DNA of 64,000 nt, taken from JAXMAF01 sp046350555 (GTDB lineage: Bacteria > Planctomycetota > Phycisphaerae > Phycisphaerales > SM1A02). This document shows positions 35,369-46,067 of the stretch, in pieces. The stretch lies in contig JAXMAF010000007.1 in NCBI GenBank assembly GCA_046350555.1, positions 186,001 to 250,000 on the forward strand, written 5' to 3'. Within the stretch, counting starts at the first letter, position 1. Every line of letters begins with the position of its first letter. The notes under the pieces are model-generated. The model was not told where the DNA came from. It did no database searches and saw only the letters and a program-made list of their open reading frames with translations. The translations under genes and the position numbers were made by a program.

Positions 35369-36823
35369 TCAGCCCGCAAGCCGGGTCGGCCCGGCCGCCG
35401 CGCCGGGCGCCGGCGCGTGGTGAGCGCCCGAGGGCGGCGAGAGCGATGTCGCGGCCCCGGACTGATGGACGAGCGCCGACGCCGCAGCGAGGCCCAGTTC
35501 GCCCGGCGCGGGCGACGCGGCGCCGTGGGCCGCCAGGTCGCCGCCAATCGCCTTGGCCACGGCGCGGCGGATCTGCTCGCGGCGGGCGGACTTCACGCCG
35601 ACGACCGCGATGAATCCGAAGATGACCGTCGCGATCGCGTACACGACGCGCACGCGCAGGTCGGTCAGGACCACCAGCGCGGCGAGCGTCACGCCGAGCG
35701 CCGTGAAGAGCGCCGCGATCGCGTACAGGGCGAAGACCGCGCGCTTCACCGTTCCGAAGAGCCGCTTGAGCTGGTGATGGATGTGCTGGTCGTCGGCCGC
35801 CGAGAGCGAGACGCCGGCGAGCAGGCGGCGGATGATCGCCAGCAGCGTGTCCATGATCGGAAGCGCGAAGATGATGAGCCCCGCGAAGACCAGGTGCGTC
35901 TGCCCGTGCTCGCCGAACATCAGGATGATGACGATGCACATGTAGCCCAGCAGGAGGCTTCCGCAGTCGCCGAGGAAGATCGCCGCCGGGTTGAAGTTGT
36001 GCGGGAGGAAGCCGAGCACGGCGCCGAGCAGCGCGAAGCCGAGCACCATCCTCGCCCCGTCGAACGTCGACCCTCCGTCCTCCCACGGCACGAGCGCCAT
36101 GAGCATCGCCACGGCGATGAGTCCGGTCGCCATGATCGCCACCGTGCCCGAGAGCAGGCCATCGAGGCCGTCGATCAGGTTCGTCGCGTTGCACGCGCCG
36201 AGCACGGCGATGGCGACCAGCGCGGTGCCCGCCCAGTAGATCAGGTCGATGTGGTTGCCGACCAGCGGCATCTGGAACGGCAGCGTCCAGACGAGGCCGT
36301 CGGTCCCGAGCACCGGATCGATCCATCGGGCCACCGGCGAGAGGACGCCCGCGGCGACGCGAACGCCGATGTCCTGCGCCGCCAGGGCCGCGGCGGCGAC
36401 AAGCTGCCCCGCGATCTTCCAGCGCGGGTCGAGCTTCCAGATGTCGTCGGCCAGGCCGGTCGCGGCGATGGCGATCATGCCGACGATCACCGCCAGCGGC
36501 ACGGGGTCGTAGCGCGCCGTCGTGGCGTCGAACCAGACGTAGCTGAGCAGCAGCGCCGCGATGATGCCGATGAAGACCGCGACGCCGCCGAGGTAGGCGA
36601 CGGGGTATTCGTGGAGCTTGCGCGTCCGGTCGGGCTTGTCGATGATGTTGAGCGCCACCGCCAGCCGGCGCACCAGCGGCGTGACGAGCAACGTCGTGAG
36701 GAACGCCGCGAGAAAGAGAACCGTGTAGCTGTTCACCAGCTCGAGCAGGCGCGTCGAGCCGAAGGAGAGCTCGCGCCCCGCGACGTCGGGCAGCAGGTCT
36801 GGACCGACGCCGGCGGCCTTCAT
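35369..36823 (-). CDS. WecA/TagO/MraY-family undecaprenyl-phosphate sugar-1-phosphate transferase
   Basis: The 484-residue protein has about eleven membrane helices. Family motifs include the early DKPDRTRKLHEYPVAYLGG, the Mg-binding GLADDIWKL, NATNLIDGLDGL, FLGDCGSLLLGY and the DDQHIHHQL loop. This is the WecA-like branch that loads the first sugar-phosphate, often GlcNAc-1-P, on the lipid carrier. The ATG overlaps the stop of the epimerase gene (ATGA). The C-terminal ~60 residues are Ala/Pro-rich and probably disordered. It starts polymer assembly on the cytoplasmic face. Confidence 0.9.
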   Translation of the reverse strand: MKAAGVGPDLLPDVAGRELSFGSTRLLELVNSYTVLFLAAFLTTLLVTPLVRRLAVALNIIDKPDRTRKLHEYPVAYLGGVAVFIGIIAALLLSYVWFDATTARYDPVPLAVIVGMIAIAATGLADDIWKLDPRWKIAGQLVAAAALAAQDIGVRVAAGVLSPVARWIDPVLGTDGLVWTLPFQMPLVGNHIDLIYWAGTALVAIAVLGACNATNLIDGLDGLLSGTVAIMATGLIAVAMLMALVPWEDGGSTFDGARMVLGFALLGAVLGFLPHNFNPAAIFLGDCGSLLLGYMCIVIILMFGEHGQTHLVFAGLIIFALPIMDTLLAIIRRLLAGVSLSAADDQHIHHQLKRLFGTVKRAVFALYAIAALFTALGVTLAALVVLTDLRVRVVYAIATVIFGFIAVVGVKSARREQIRRAVAKAIGGDLAAHGAASPAPGELGLAAASALVHQSGAATSLSPPSGAHHAPAPGAAAGPTRLAG

Positions 36824-37887
36824 CGGCGACGCTCCTGCGCCGCGAGCGGCGCGACCGCGGTCGGGACGGCCGGCGCCCCCGCGATCGTCGGCCGGACGGA
36901 AGGATCGCGCGACAGCTCCGCGGCGATGTCGCGAATGGTCTGCTCGAGCGGGATGCGCGGCTCGAAGCCGATCGCGCCGCGGATGCGGCCGAGGTCGGGT
37001 TGCCGTCGGCGGAGGTCGTCGAAGCCGGGGCCGAAGGCCTGGTCGTAGGGAACGAGGACGATCGGCGACGCGCTGCCGAGGGTGCGCCGGGTGAGTTCGG
37101 CCAGGCCGCGGATGTCGATGGCGCGGTCGTTGCCGAGGTTGAAGACGCGCCCGTGGCATTCGCGGTTGCCGACCAGGGCGGTGAGCGCGGGCACCGCGTC
37201 GCGCACGTCGCAGAAGCATCGGCTCTGCTCGCCGTCGCCGTGCACCTCCAGGGGACGGTTCGCCAGCGCCGCCGCGACGAAGCGCGGCAGCACCATGCCG
37301 TACTCGCCCACCTGGCGCGGGCCGACGGTGTTGAAGAAGCGGACGATCACCGCCGGCACGCCGTGCTCGCGATGATGCGCCAGCGCGAGGTACTCGTCGA
37401 TCGCCTTCGAGCACGCGTACGACCAGCGGCTGAGCGTCGTCGGCCCGTAGACCACGTCGTCCTCCTCGCGGAAGGGCGTGCGCACCCCCTTTCCGTACAC
37501 CTCGCTCGTCGAGGCGACGAGCGTCGGCGTCGAACGGACGGCGGCGAATCGCAGGATCGCCGACGTCTCGAGGACGTTCGTCTCGATGGTGTGGATCGGT
37601 CGCTCGATCACGAGGCGCACGCCCACCGCGGCCGCCAGGTGGTAGATCTCGTCGAACGACGCCGGATCGAGCTTGGCCAGCGACTCCGAGACGGACCCCT
37701 CGACGATCGTGAGCTGCGCCGGCGGCACCGCCGCGAGGTTGGTCCGCCGGCCGGTCGACAGGTTGTCGACGATCGTGACCCGATCGCCGCGCGAGGTCAG
37801 GTGCTCGACCAGGTGAGAGCCGATGAACCCGGCTCCGCCGGTCACGAGCACTCGCCGGGCGGAGGTTGTTCGGGGGGCGGAGGACAT
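36820..37887 (-). CDS. Nucleotide-sugar epimerase/dehydratase (extended SDR)
   Basis: The 355-residue protein has the Rossmann motif GGAGFIG at 17-23, the NAD-binding DNLSTG, a catalytic STSEVYG and SYACSK (Tyr-x-x-x-Lys). FFNTVGPRQ and the R-C-F-C-D-V segment recall UDP-glucuronate decarboxylases and UDP-glucose epimerases, but the exact sugar cannot be read from sequence. ATG 37887 is preferred over one 13 codons upstream because TACGCT lies eight bases before it and similarity starts there. Translation is coupled to the transferase gene. Confidence 0.87.
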   Translation of the reverse strand: MSSAPRTTSARRVLVTGGAGFIGSHLVEHLTSRGDRVTIVDNLSTGRRTNLAAVPPAQLTIVEGSVSESLAKLDPASFDEIYHLAAAVGVRLVIERPIHTIETNVLETSAILRFAAVRSTPTLVASTSEVYGKGVRTPFREEDDVVYGPTTLSRWSYACSKAIDEYLALAHHREHGVPAVIVRFFNTVGPRQVGEYGMVLPRFVAAALANRPLEVHGDGEQSRCFCDVRDAVPALTALVGNRECHGRVFNLGNDRAIDIRGLAELTRRTLGSASPIVLVPYDQAFGPGFDDLRRRQPDLGRIRGAIGFEPRIPLEQTIRDIAAELSRDPSVRPTIAGAPAVPTAVAPLAAQERRR

Positions 37888-37895
37888 GGGGGAGG

Positions 37896-37901
37896 AGCGT
37901 A
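37896..37901 (-). promoter_or_regulatory. -10 box of a probable leaderless promoter (epimerase)
   Basis: TACGCT on the minus strand, eight bases before the ATG at 37887. Confidence 0.5.
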
Positions 37902-37990
37902 GTCGATCGAAGCGGGCCATCGACATCCGTGGCGAGACTTCGATGCCGGCGGGCGGTGGTCCGCCGGCGGGCGACGAGCCCCCGTCGGCG

Positions 37991-40171
37991 CTACGCCGGC
38001 CTGGCGTATTCCGCGATCGTCGCGTAGTTCTTGCGGAGGTAGCCGCCGGCGGTGCCGCGCGGCCGGTTCAGGATGATGCCGGTGAAGTCCGAGCGAAGCT
38101 CGTTGAGCTGGCGGACGAGCCGGGCGACGAGGCCGCGCTGCTCCTGGTTCGCGCGCACGACGAGCACCACCGCGTCGCTCTTGTTGGCGAGGACCATCGC
38201 CTCGCCCGCGACGACCGCCGGCGGCGCATCGATCACGATCAGGTCGTATTGCGGGCGAAGCTCGGCGAGCAGGGCGTCGAGTCGGCTCGTGTTGAGCCGC
38301 TCGAAGATCCGCGTCGCGGGCGTTCCCGCGGTGAGCGCGTCCACGCCTTCGTTGGTCCGCTGGATGCACTCCTCCACCTTCGCCGATCCGGCGAGCACGT
38401 CGCCCAGTCCGGGCGCGTCGTCGCGCACGCCAAGCGCGCGCGGCACGCCGGGGCGACGGAAGTTGGCGTCGATGATGAGCACGCGCCGGCCCACGACCGC
38501 GTCGATGGCGGCGATGTTGCTCGCCACCGTCGTCGTCCCCGCGCCGGGCATCGCCGCGAGCACCGCCAACACCTTGCTTTCGCGCGCCGCGAGGCTCTTC
38601 ATGAGCGGCACCGCGGCCTGGCGATACGACTCGGCCAGGACGCTCTGCGGGCGCTCGAGCACGACCATCTCGGTGCGCTCGCAGCGCGTCGGATCCTCGA
38701 CCAGGTCGGGGATGGTGCCGAGCACGCGAGCGCCGGGAATGACCGCCAGGTCGCTGCTGCTCTTGACCCGCTGGTCGAGCAGCTCGCGCAGGAAGACGAT
38801 CGCGAGCGTCAGGCCGAGGCCGAGGATGGCGCCGAGCGGCAGGAACATCTTGAGCGTCGGAAAGCTCTTCTCGCGCGGGGTCGTCGCCTCGAAGGCGATC
38901 TGGACGCGGCGGGCGTCGTCGCGGGCCCGCATCATCGCGGCGTCGTTGATGCTCTTCTCGAGCTGGTTGCGCCGCTCCTCGAGCTGCGTCAGCGTCTTGC
39001 TGCGGTTCTTGAAGTCGCTGATTAGCGCCGAGGTGTCCTTGAGCTGGCCGAGCTTGATCTTGTAGTCCTCCTCGAGGCCGGTGCGCAGGCGCTTGAACTT
39101 GTCGACCTCCTGCGTGGCCGTCTGCATCTTCGAGTCGAGGTTGCGGCGGATGCGCTCGCGGATCGCGGCCTCGCGCTCCGACTGGTACGCCTTGACCCGT
39201 TCCTCGAGGCTGACGACGTCGGGATGCGACTCGCTGAGCCGTGTGCGCAGCGCCTGGAGCTCGGCCCGCTGCTGGTTGAGGATCTGCGTCATCGAGCGGA
39301 TGCTCTGGTCGTCCTCCGCCTCCTGGCGATCCTCCTTGCTGAACTCGACGGCGCCGCGCAGCTTGAGCTCGGTCTGGTTCTTGACCGAGTCGGCCAGCGT
39401 CTCGTTGGAGAGCGCCTGCGTGATCTGCCGGAGCAGGTCCTCGACCGCGACCATCAACTGGCTGTTGCGCGCGTCGTCGACGGCCGTGATGTTGTTCTTG
39501 CGGATGAACTCCTGCAGCATCTCCTGGCCCTCGGAGATCTGCTTGTTCAGTTCGGAGACGTTCTTCGTGAACTGGTCCAGCGCCTTGTCGAACTGGCTCT
39601 TCTCGCGGCCCGAGCGGATCTTGATGTACGACTCGGCGATGGCGTTGAGCACGACGGGCACGTCGGCGGCGCTGGACGACGACCATTCGAGGAAGAAGAG
39701 GTTGGTGTCGCGGCCGTAGACCGGATCGAGGTGCTTGGTCAGGTTGTCCAGCGCGTCGTCGAAGGCGAACTGCTGGTCCGCGCTGTTGAGGAACTGGCGA
39801 CCCCACGTCGTGTTCTCGCGGACGTCGCGGCTCTTGCGGAGCGCCTCGCTGAGCACCTCGCGGCTGGTCAGGTACTCCGTCTCGGTCCGGACCGCGCGCA
39901 GCACCGCCTCGCCCGCCTCCTGGGCGCGGGCCGCGGATTCCAGTGGATTGGCGAGCTGCGGCACGATCTCGAACCCGACGCGGCCGGTGAAGCGCGACGC
40001 GTAGAGGTCCGCGACCTGGAACGCGCCGAAGCCGGCGGCGATGCCGACGATGGCCATGATGACCAGCAGGAGGGCGTGCCGGCGCACCACCTTCACGGGA
40101 TCGACGGTGGCGCCGCCCGCGCGTGCGGCGGGCGTGGTGCGGGCGGCTGGAACCTTGGCTTCGGTGCTCAT
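37991..40171 (-). CDS. Wzc-like chain-length determinant / tyrosine-kinase-type ATPase with degenerate Walker A
   Basis: The 726-residue protein has an N-terminal Wzz domain between two membrane helices (about 33-52 and 440-462), with coiled coils in between. The cytoplasmic ATPase domain follows. Its P-loop reads MPGAGTTTVASN (~541-552): the usual lysine of G-x-G-K-T is Thr546. The second motif reads LIIDANFRRP, with Asn where Asp-Ala-Asp is normal, but the Walker B-like VIDAPPAV is intact. The tail has three tyrosines in its last 18 residues. It probably controls polymer length. Kinase activity is doubtful. Confidence 0.88.
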   Translation of the reverse strand: MSTEAKVPAARTTPAARAGGATVDPVKVVRRHALLLVIMAIVGIAAGFGAFQVADLYASRFTGRVGFEIVPQLANPLESAARAQEAGEAVLRAVRTETEYLTSREVLSEALRKSRDVRENTTWGRQFLNSADQQFAFDDALDNLTKHLDPVYGRDTNLFFLEWSSSSAADVPVVLNAIAESYIKIRSGREKSQFDKALDQFTKNVSELNKQISEGQEMLQEFIRKNNITAVDDARNSQLMVAVEDLLRQITQALSNETLADSVKNQTELKLRGAVEFSKEDRQEAEDDQSIRSMTQILNQQRAELQALRTRLSESHPDVVSLEERVKAYQSEREAAIRERIRRNLDSKMQTATQEVDKFKRLRTGLEEDYKIKLGQLKDTSALISDFKNRSKTLTQLEERRNQLEKSINDAAMMRARDDARRVQIAFEATTPREKSFPTLKMFLPLGAILGLGLTLAIVFLRELLDQRVKSSSDLAVIPGARVLGTIPDLVEDPTRCERTEMVVLERPQSVLAESYRQAAVPLMKSLAARESKVLAVLAAMPGAGTTTVASNIAAIDAVVGRRVLIIDANFRRPGVPRALGVRDDAPGLGDVLAGSAKVEECIQRTNEGVDALTAGTPATRIFERLNTSRLDALLAELRPQYDLIVIDAPPAVVAGEAMVLANKSDAVVLVVRANQEQRGLVARLVRQLNELRSDFTGIILNRPRGTAGGYLRKNYATIAEYARPA

Positions 40172-40218
40172 GTCAAGTTCTGGGGGTGACGATGGTCGGC
40201 GTTGATCCGGCGGCGATA

Positions 40219-43200
40219 TCACTTCCCAAGCTGGGCCTCGAGCGACTTGAACTCGGCGCTCTGGCGGATCGCCGGATCCGCGTCGCCGGCCCGGCGCAGC
40301 TCCGCCCGCGCCTCGGCGGCGCGGTTGAGCTTCGAGAGCACGCGGGCGAGGTTCACGCGCGACTCGCTGATCTGCTCGATGGCCAGCGCCTTCCGGAGCT
40401 CGCGCTCGGCCGCCTCGATCTGGCCGAGCTGCTCGAGCACGATGCCGAGCGTGTCGTGGAAGCTGGCCACGCCGGGCGCGATGGCCACGGCCTTCTCGGC
40501 GTGCGGCAGCGCCTTGGAGGGATCCTTGGCGATCGTGAGGTACAGGTAGGCGAGGTTGTTGTGGATGCCTGGATTGTCGGACTTGAGGGCCAGTCCCTGC
40601 TCGAGCATCTGGATCGCGCCCGGCGCATCCCCGGCCGCGTACATCGCCGCGCCGAGATCGAAGAGCACCATCGCGCGCTGCGGCGCCGGGGCCGATCCGC
40701 TCGCGGCCGCCGCCTGCTTCAGCAGGTCGACCGCCTTCGCGGCGCCGGACGCACCGAGCTCGGCGTAGCGCAGGCCAAGCTCGCGCAGGTCGAACGCGCC
40801 GAGCTTGCCGTCGGTGAGCCTGCGCACGAACTGCTCGGCGTCGGCGGTCTTCTCCGAAGGAAAGACGAGCCAGAGCTGGTCGTACCAGCCGTTGATGACG
40901 TCCGGCTGCTCCTTCACCGCGGGCTGATACGCCGCATAGGCCTGGGTGAGCTGATCGAGGCCGTCGGCCCGCTTGCCCGTGTTGGCGAGCGCCGCGCCAT
41001 ACGCGGCGCGAAGGTACGCCGACCGATCGAGCAGCGGCCGCCGATCCTGCAGGAGCTTCACCACGGCCGCGTACTCGGGCGGATGGTTCGGCCCCGACTT
41101 GAGCATGAGCATGACGAGCCGTTCCGGCGTTCCTCCCGGCTCCAGCTCGAGCGCCCTGCGGTGCGCCGTGACGGCGCCCGGGATGTTGTTGGAGCGGTCC
41201 ATGAGGTCGCCGAGGATGCGCTGCCACCTTGGATCGACCGGGCGCAGGTCCGCGCCTTCGCGGGCGAGCGCGACGGCCTTGTCGAAGGCGCGACTGGCTC
41301 CACGAACCGATCAGCGCGCCCCAGGCGTCGTCGTTGAGCGGCGAGACCTTCAGCAGCCGCTCCAGCTCGAGCCGCGCTTCGTGTGGAGTCGCCGCGGGCG
41401 TTGAGGATCTGCGCCGCAGCCTCGATGCGGGCCAGTAGTCGGCACGCAGCGTCGTGGCCCGGTCGAGCAGCGAGAGCGCCTCGTCGAGCTGCGCGTCGGT
41501 GGCGCGCGGTCGGCGCGGCAGCCCAGGGCGCCGACGGAAGCTGCGCTGTCCGACCAGCGGCGCCGGATCCGTGGGCCGGGCTCGCTGGGCCTGCTGGAGG
41601 GCGGCGTTGACCGTGCGGCTCCAGCGCCGACGCGTCGCCTCCGGCGCACGCCCGCGTCGAGCAGCGCTCGCCACCGTCGCCTGCATCATCGCGGCGTCGG
41701 CGTTGGGTCCGTTCGCGGCGATCGTCGCCTTCAGGATCCTGTCCGCCTCGTCCACCTGGCCGGAACGGGCGAGCGCTCGACGAGCGAGGACTCGTCGCGC
41801 AGATCGTGGGAGCCCTCGGCGACGGAACGAAGGTGCTTCGCCGCGAGCGCCGGATCGTTCCGCTGCATGGCGACCGTCGCCAGGTAGCGATCCGCCTCCC
41901 GCCGCGGGCCCTGGATCCTGAGCGCCTGGTCGAAGACGGGGCCGGCCTGGTCCGGCTTGCCGATGGCGAGCAGATAGCCGCCAAGGGCCAGGACCAGGTC
42001 GATGCTCGCCTTGTCGCCGGCCTTCTTGATCGCGTCGCGCAGCGCGGCCTCGCCCTTCTCGGGCGTGCCGCGGGCCCGGGCCAGGTCGGCGCGCAGGACC
42101 GCGATCTCGAGCGAGTCGGGCGAGCGGGCGCCGAGGTCGTTCAGCATCCGATCGGCTTCGTCGAACCACTCCCGCCGCAACAGGTCCAGCGCCGCCCGCT
42201 GCTGTTCGGGCGACATCGTGGCCCACGCCTCCGTCGGCACGCGCTCTCGCCCGTTGCCATCGAGCATCAGCTCGCGCGCCGGCGGCAGCGTCATGTAGAG
42301 GGCGGCGAGCGCCACGCCGTTGACGAGATCCTCGGGCGACGCCGCGTAGAGCGCCCGGCGCTCGCGCAGCGCGACTCGACGATCGCCGTAGATCGCCTCG
42401 GCGGCGAGCCAGAGCGACCGCACCGGTGTCGTGACCTCCTGCTGGCGCGCCGCGTCGCGGAGCACCTGGAGCATGCGCTGCTGCTCGCCCGCCGCCTGGA
42501 GCGCCGCGGCGTACGACTCGACGATGGCCATGTCGTTGGGTCGCTGCGCGTATGCGCTCGCGAGCGCATCGACGGACTGGGCGACGTTGCCCAGCAGCGA
42601 CTGCACGCGACCGCGGAGGACCTGGAGCTCGGTGCTCTCGGGGTTGCGCTGGATCGAGGCATCGAGTTCGCGCACCGCCTCCTCGAGGATCGGGCGGCGC
42701 TTGGAGAGGTCGGCTGCGCCCTCCTTGTCGGCGCGCACCAGCGCGAACCGCGCCCGCATCGCGGCGACGTCGACCGCCGTGAGCGGAGAGGTTCCGGCGA
42801 CCTGCGCCGCCCCCTGCGCATCGAGGATCGCCTTCGCGGCGTCGAGATCGGACTTGGCGAGCGCCAGGTCGAACTCGGTCTGGATGACCAGCGGATGAGG
42901 TGGCTGGAGCGCCCGCGCCATCTCGGCGTACCGCGCGGCGGCGGCCTCGAGCTTCGCGGCATCCGCGGTCGCCTGGGCGGCGCGGTCGCTCTCGCCCTTC
43001 GCGGCGAGCGTCTCGGCCGACTGGCCGCGCTCGAGCGCCGTGCGGGTGAGGGCGCGATACGTGCGGGCGACCCGGTCGGGGCCCTCGGGCGTGTCCGCCT
43101 CGATGCTGCGGATCACGCGTTCCACCTGGTCGGTCGTCTCGGCGAGCAGGAGCGCCTTCTTGAGGAACTCGTCGTCAGGCGCCGCGACGAGGCCTTGGCG

Positions 43201-45003
43201 GGCGAGCTCGGCGGCCCGCTCGTTCTTGCCCTGGAGCAGCGCCATGTACGCCCGGGCGCGGACGAGGCGCGGCTCGCTGGGAGATCGCTTGAGCGCCTCG
43301 TCGAGCAGCATGGCCGCGCCGGCCACGTCGCCGCTGTCGAAGCGTTGCTGCGACGCGAGCAACTGCCGGGCGATCGGATCGTCGCCTCGCGAATCCTCGT
43401 TGGCGGCCTTCAGGGGCGCGATGCGGGGATCGTTTGGCGCAACCTGCTCGGCCAGCGAGAGCGTGCGGCCGGCCCGTTCGTGGTCGCCGGCGCGCTGCTC
43501 GAGCGACGCCTTGAGGATGAGGCCGTTGATGTTGCGCGGGTTGGAGGCGATCGACTGCTCGATGCGCCGTCGCGCCAGGCCGAGCTCGTTCGCCTCGGCC
43601 GCGGCGATCGCCGTCTCGAAGAGGACGTCGGGCGGCGCCATCGCCTCGCCGATCAGGCGGATGTAGCGCTCGTACAGGCCCAGCGCCTCGTTCCATCGCA
43701 GCATCGCGGCCGCGAGCCGCGCCTGCGATCGAAGCACGCGCAGGTCCGTCTCCGGATCCTCGCGCTCGTCGCGCAGCCGCTTCAGCGCCGCCTCGACGAC
43801 GGCGCGCTGCGCCGGCTGGTCGGCCGCGGGCAGCGCGACCAGCTTCTTGAACTCCAGGTCGAAGAGCTTCGTCGCGGCCGCCGCGCGCATGTCCGCCTGG
43901 AAGACCGCTTCGAGTCCGATGGGCTGCTGCGGCGCCGCGAGGATCGCCTCGCATTCCCGGGCCGAGTCGGCGTCGGCGCCGGCGGCGTCGAGCAGCTCGA
44001 CGAGCACGTAGCGCCCGCGCAGGTTGTCGGGGAACTTCTCGACGAACTGCCTCGCGATGGTCGTCGCCCGCTGGCGCACCTCCGCGTCCTCGACGAGCAT
44101 CGCCAGCGAGAGCGCCCGGTCGAGGATCCATCCCTCGGTGACTCCCTCGACGTTGTCGAGCACCAGGTCCGCCGCCGCCATGACCTGCGCCTGGCCGGCT
44201 TCGGGATCGCCCTGGAACTTGCGGATCAGCAGCTCCTGGAGCTCCGCGGCGGCGCTCAGGGGTCCCTTGGGGACCTTCGCGTTGGCGTCGGTCTTCGCGG
44301 CGCGGACCTGCTCCAGCAGCACGAGGATGCCGGGATCGTTTCGGTTGGCGTTGCGGCGACGATCCACCTCGGAACTGAGCGCCCGGATCAGCGTCGCGTG
44401 GGCCAGGTCGTTCGTCGGCTCCCGCTCGATGACCGTCCTCAGGTCGGCGATCGCCGCCTCGTACTGGGCGTTGTCCAGCACCTGCCGGCGACCGAGCGCG
44501 CCGATTGCGCGGTACAGCACGCCTCGCAACTTCAGGATGTCGTTCGAATCGACCTGGTCCGCCATGCGCTTCGCGGTCTCCTCGAGCGCCGCCCAGGCGC
44601 CCGTGTCGGAGGGCTGGAGGATCGCGATCTGATGGCGCAGGTCCACGAGCGGCCAGTGGGTTTCGCCGCGGGTCGGCGCGATGCCAATGCGGCGTTCGAG
44701 CATCTGCTGCTCCAGCGAGAACTTCTGGCGCAGGTCGTCGCGCGTGGTCGGCACGATCTTGGTGAGCGCGCCGAGGGCCATGTCGATGAACTTGAGGTTG
44801 CTTGGTTCCTTGTTGATGGCGCGGCCGTACGCCGTGAGCGCCTGCTGGTACTCGCCCTTGGCCATGAAGGCGTCGCCCTGGCGGACGTTGCGCGTCGCAT
44901 CGGCCTTGTAGCGCAGGTACGCGAATCCACCGATGAGGGCGCCGCTTCCCAGCAGCGCGACGGCGAGGATGATGATGAGGCGGGTGTTGAGACGGGCGGC
45001 CAT
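40219..45003 (-). pseudogene. Giant membrane-anchored TPR protein of the polysaccharide/exosortase locus, frameshifted
   Basis: The intact frame would encode ~1590 residues. It starts with one membrane helix (about 7-28: LIIILAVALLGSGALIGGFA), followed by tens of TPR units. The first ~1080 residues (to ~41,770) and the last ~355 (from ~41,290) are in the same frame. Between them the TPR sequence is read in other frames (for example ADRILKATIAANGPNADAAM and LDEALSLLDRATTLRADYW). Such long TPR proteins (PrsT-type) accompany exosortase and EPS export genes and may scaffold the export complex. Either several small sequence errors or a genuine disruption explains the shifts. Confidence 0.78.
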
Positions 45004-45093
45004 GGGGATGATCGGAAGGCGTGTGAGGAACGGGTCGTGGAGCGTGAAGAGCGGTGATTCGCGGGCGAGCGTTCGGCGACGGCGCAGTCGGCG

Positions 45094-45966
45094 CTAGGGC
45101 TCGCGCGGGTGGGCGCCGGCGGCGGGGGGCGAGGTCGCGGCGTCGCCGTGCTCGACCGCCGGCCAGTCGGGCAGCCGTCGCATGAGCTGGGGCAGCAACT
45201 GGCTCACGAACTCGCCGGAGTACCTGGCAAAGCGGCTCCATCGATCCGGATCGTTCGCGCGGCACGGCATCGCGAGCTGCACCTTGCAGTAGTAGGCGGC
45301 GCGCTGCGTCGGCTGGAACGCGAGCGTGCGGACGCCGAGGCCCGAGGGGGTGGCGCGGCCGTTGGCGAGGAAGAAGTACCCACCGATCATGCGCTCGTCG
45401 GGTCGCGTCTCGCTCTGGTACTCGGCGGCGGTGAGCGCGAAGTCCCCCAGGGGCAGGTGCACCAGCATCGGCCGGCGCGAGATCGGGTCGGGCACCTCGA
45501 CCGACGGATAGGCCTCGCCGCCGCGGCTCGTCGCGCCGTCGTCGAAGCGCCACGCGCCTCGATCGATGTCGAGCGGCACGGTCTGCGGCGAGCCCATCGC
45601 GATGAGGCCGTTCGCGACCCAGCAGCGCTCCGGCACGTGCGGCACGGCGTCGATCATGCCCGTGTAGTAGGCGATGTGCAGCGCCAGCACGTCGTCGCGC
45701 ACGCCGGCGCGCTCGTAGTTGCGGTCGACGTACTGCGCCGTCCCGAGCTCCTCGACGACAGCGCTCGAGAGGGTCCGGTCGTCGCCGAGCTGCTTCCAGG
45801 GACCGACCGTGGAGGGAAGCGTCGCGAGCGGCGCTCGCAGCGGAACCGGTTCCTTCCTGAGGTAGACGTTCAGGCGTCCGACCGCGGCCCGGAAACCGAG
45901 CGCCGAGAGGAGCAGGGCCGCTCCGGCGACGACGAGTGCGAACTTTGCGGAGGAGTCGAATCGCAT
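45094..45966 (-). CDS. EpsI-family exosortase-associated protein (DUF3485)
   Basis: The 290-residue protein has one N-terminal membrane segment (ALVVAGAALLLSALGF). An extracytoplasmic domain follows with the EpsI pattern: GPWKQLGDDRTL, QYVDRNYE, HIAYYTG and VPERCWVANG with its Cys. The C-terminal part contains YCKVQLAMPC. EpsI proteins occur beside exosortases, either fused or as separate genes, and are needed for polysaccharide production. Their chemistry is unknown. It lies 101 bases after the exosortase gene on the same strand. Confidence 0.85.
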   Translation of the reverse strand: MRFDSSAKFALVVAGAALLLSALGFRAAVGRLNVYLRKEPVPLRAPLATLPSTVGPWKQLGDDRTLSSAVVEELGTAQYVDRNYERAGVRDDVLALHIAYYTGMIDAVPHVPERCWVANGLIAMGSPQTVPLDIDRGAWRFDDGATSRGGEAYPSVEVPDPISRRPMLVHLPLGDFALTAAEYQSETRPDERMIGGYFFLANGRATPSGLGVRTLAFQPTQRAAYYCKVQLAMPCRANDPDRWSRFARYSGEFVSQLLPQLMRRLPDWPAVEHGDAATSPPAAGAHPREP

Positions 45967-46067
45967 GGTGCGGTCCTGGCCCGAAGCCATCCAAGACGGG
46001 ACCGGGCATCGCGCCGCGACGATGCCGGGCGCCGCCCCGGCGCCGATCGGCGCTGGTCCGGCGGCGT

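Noticed and set aside
40219..45003. Programmed frameshifting or an intron in the giant TPR gene
   Set aside because: Several different small shifts over ~500 bases, without slippery heptamers or intron boundaries, fit errors or decay better.
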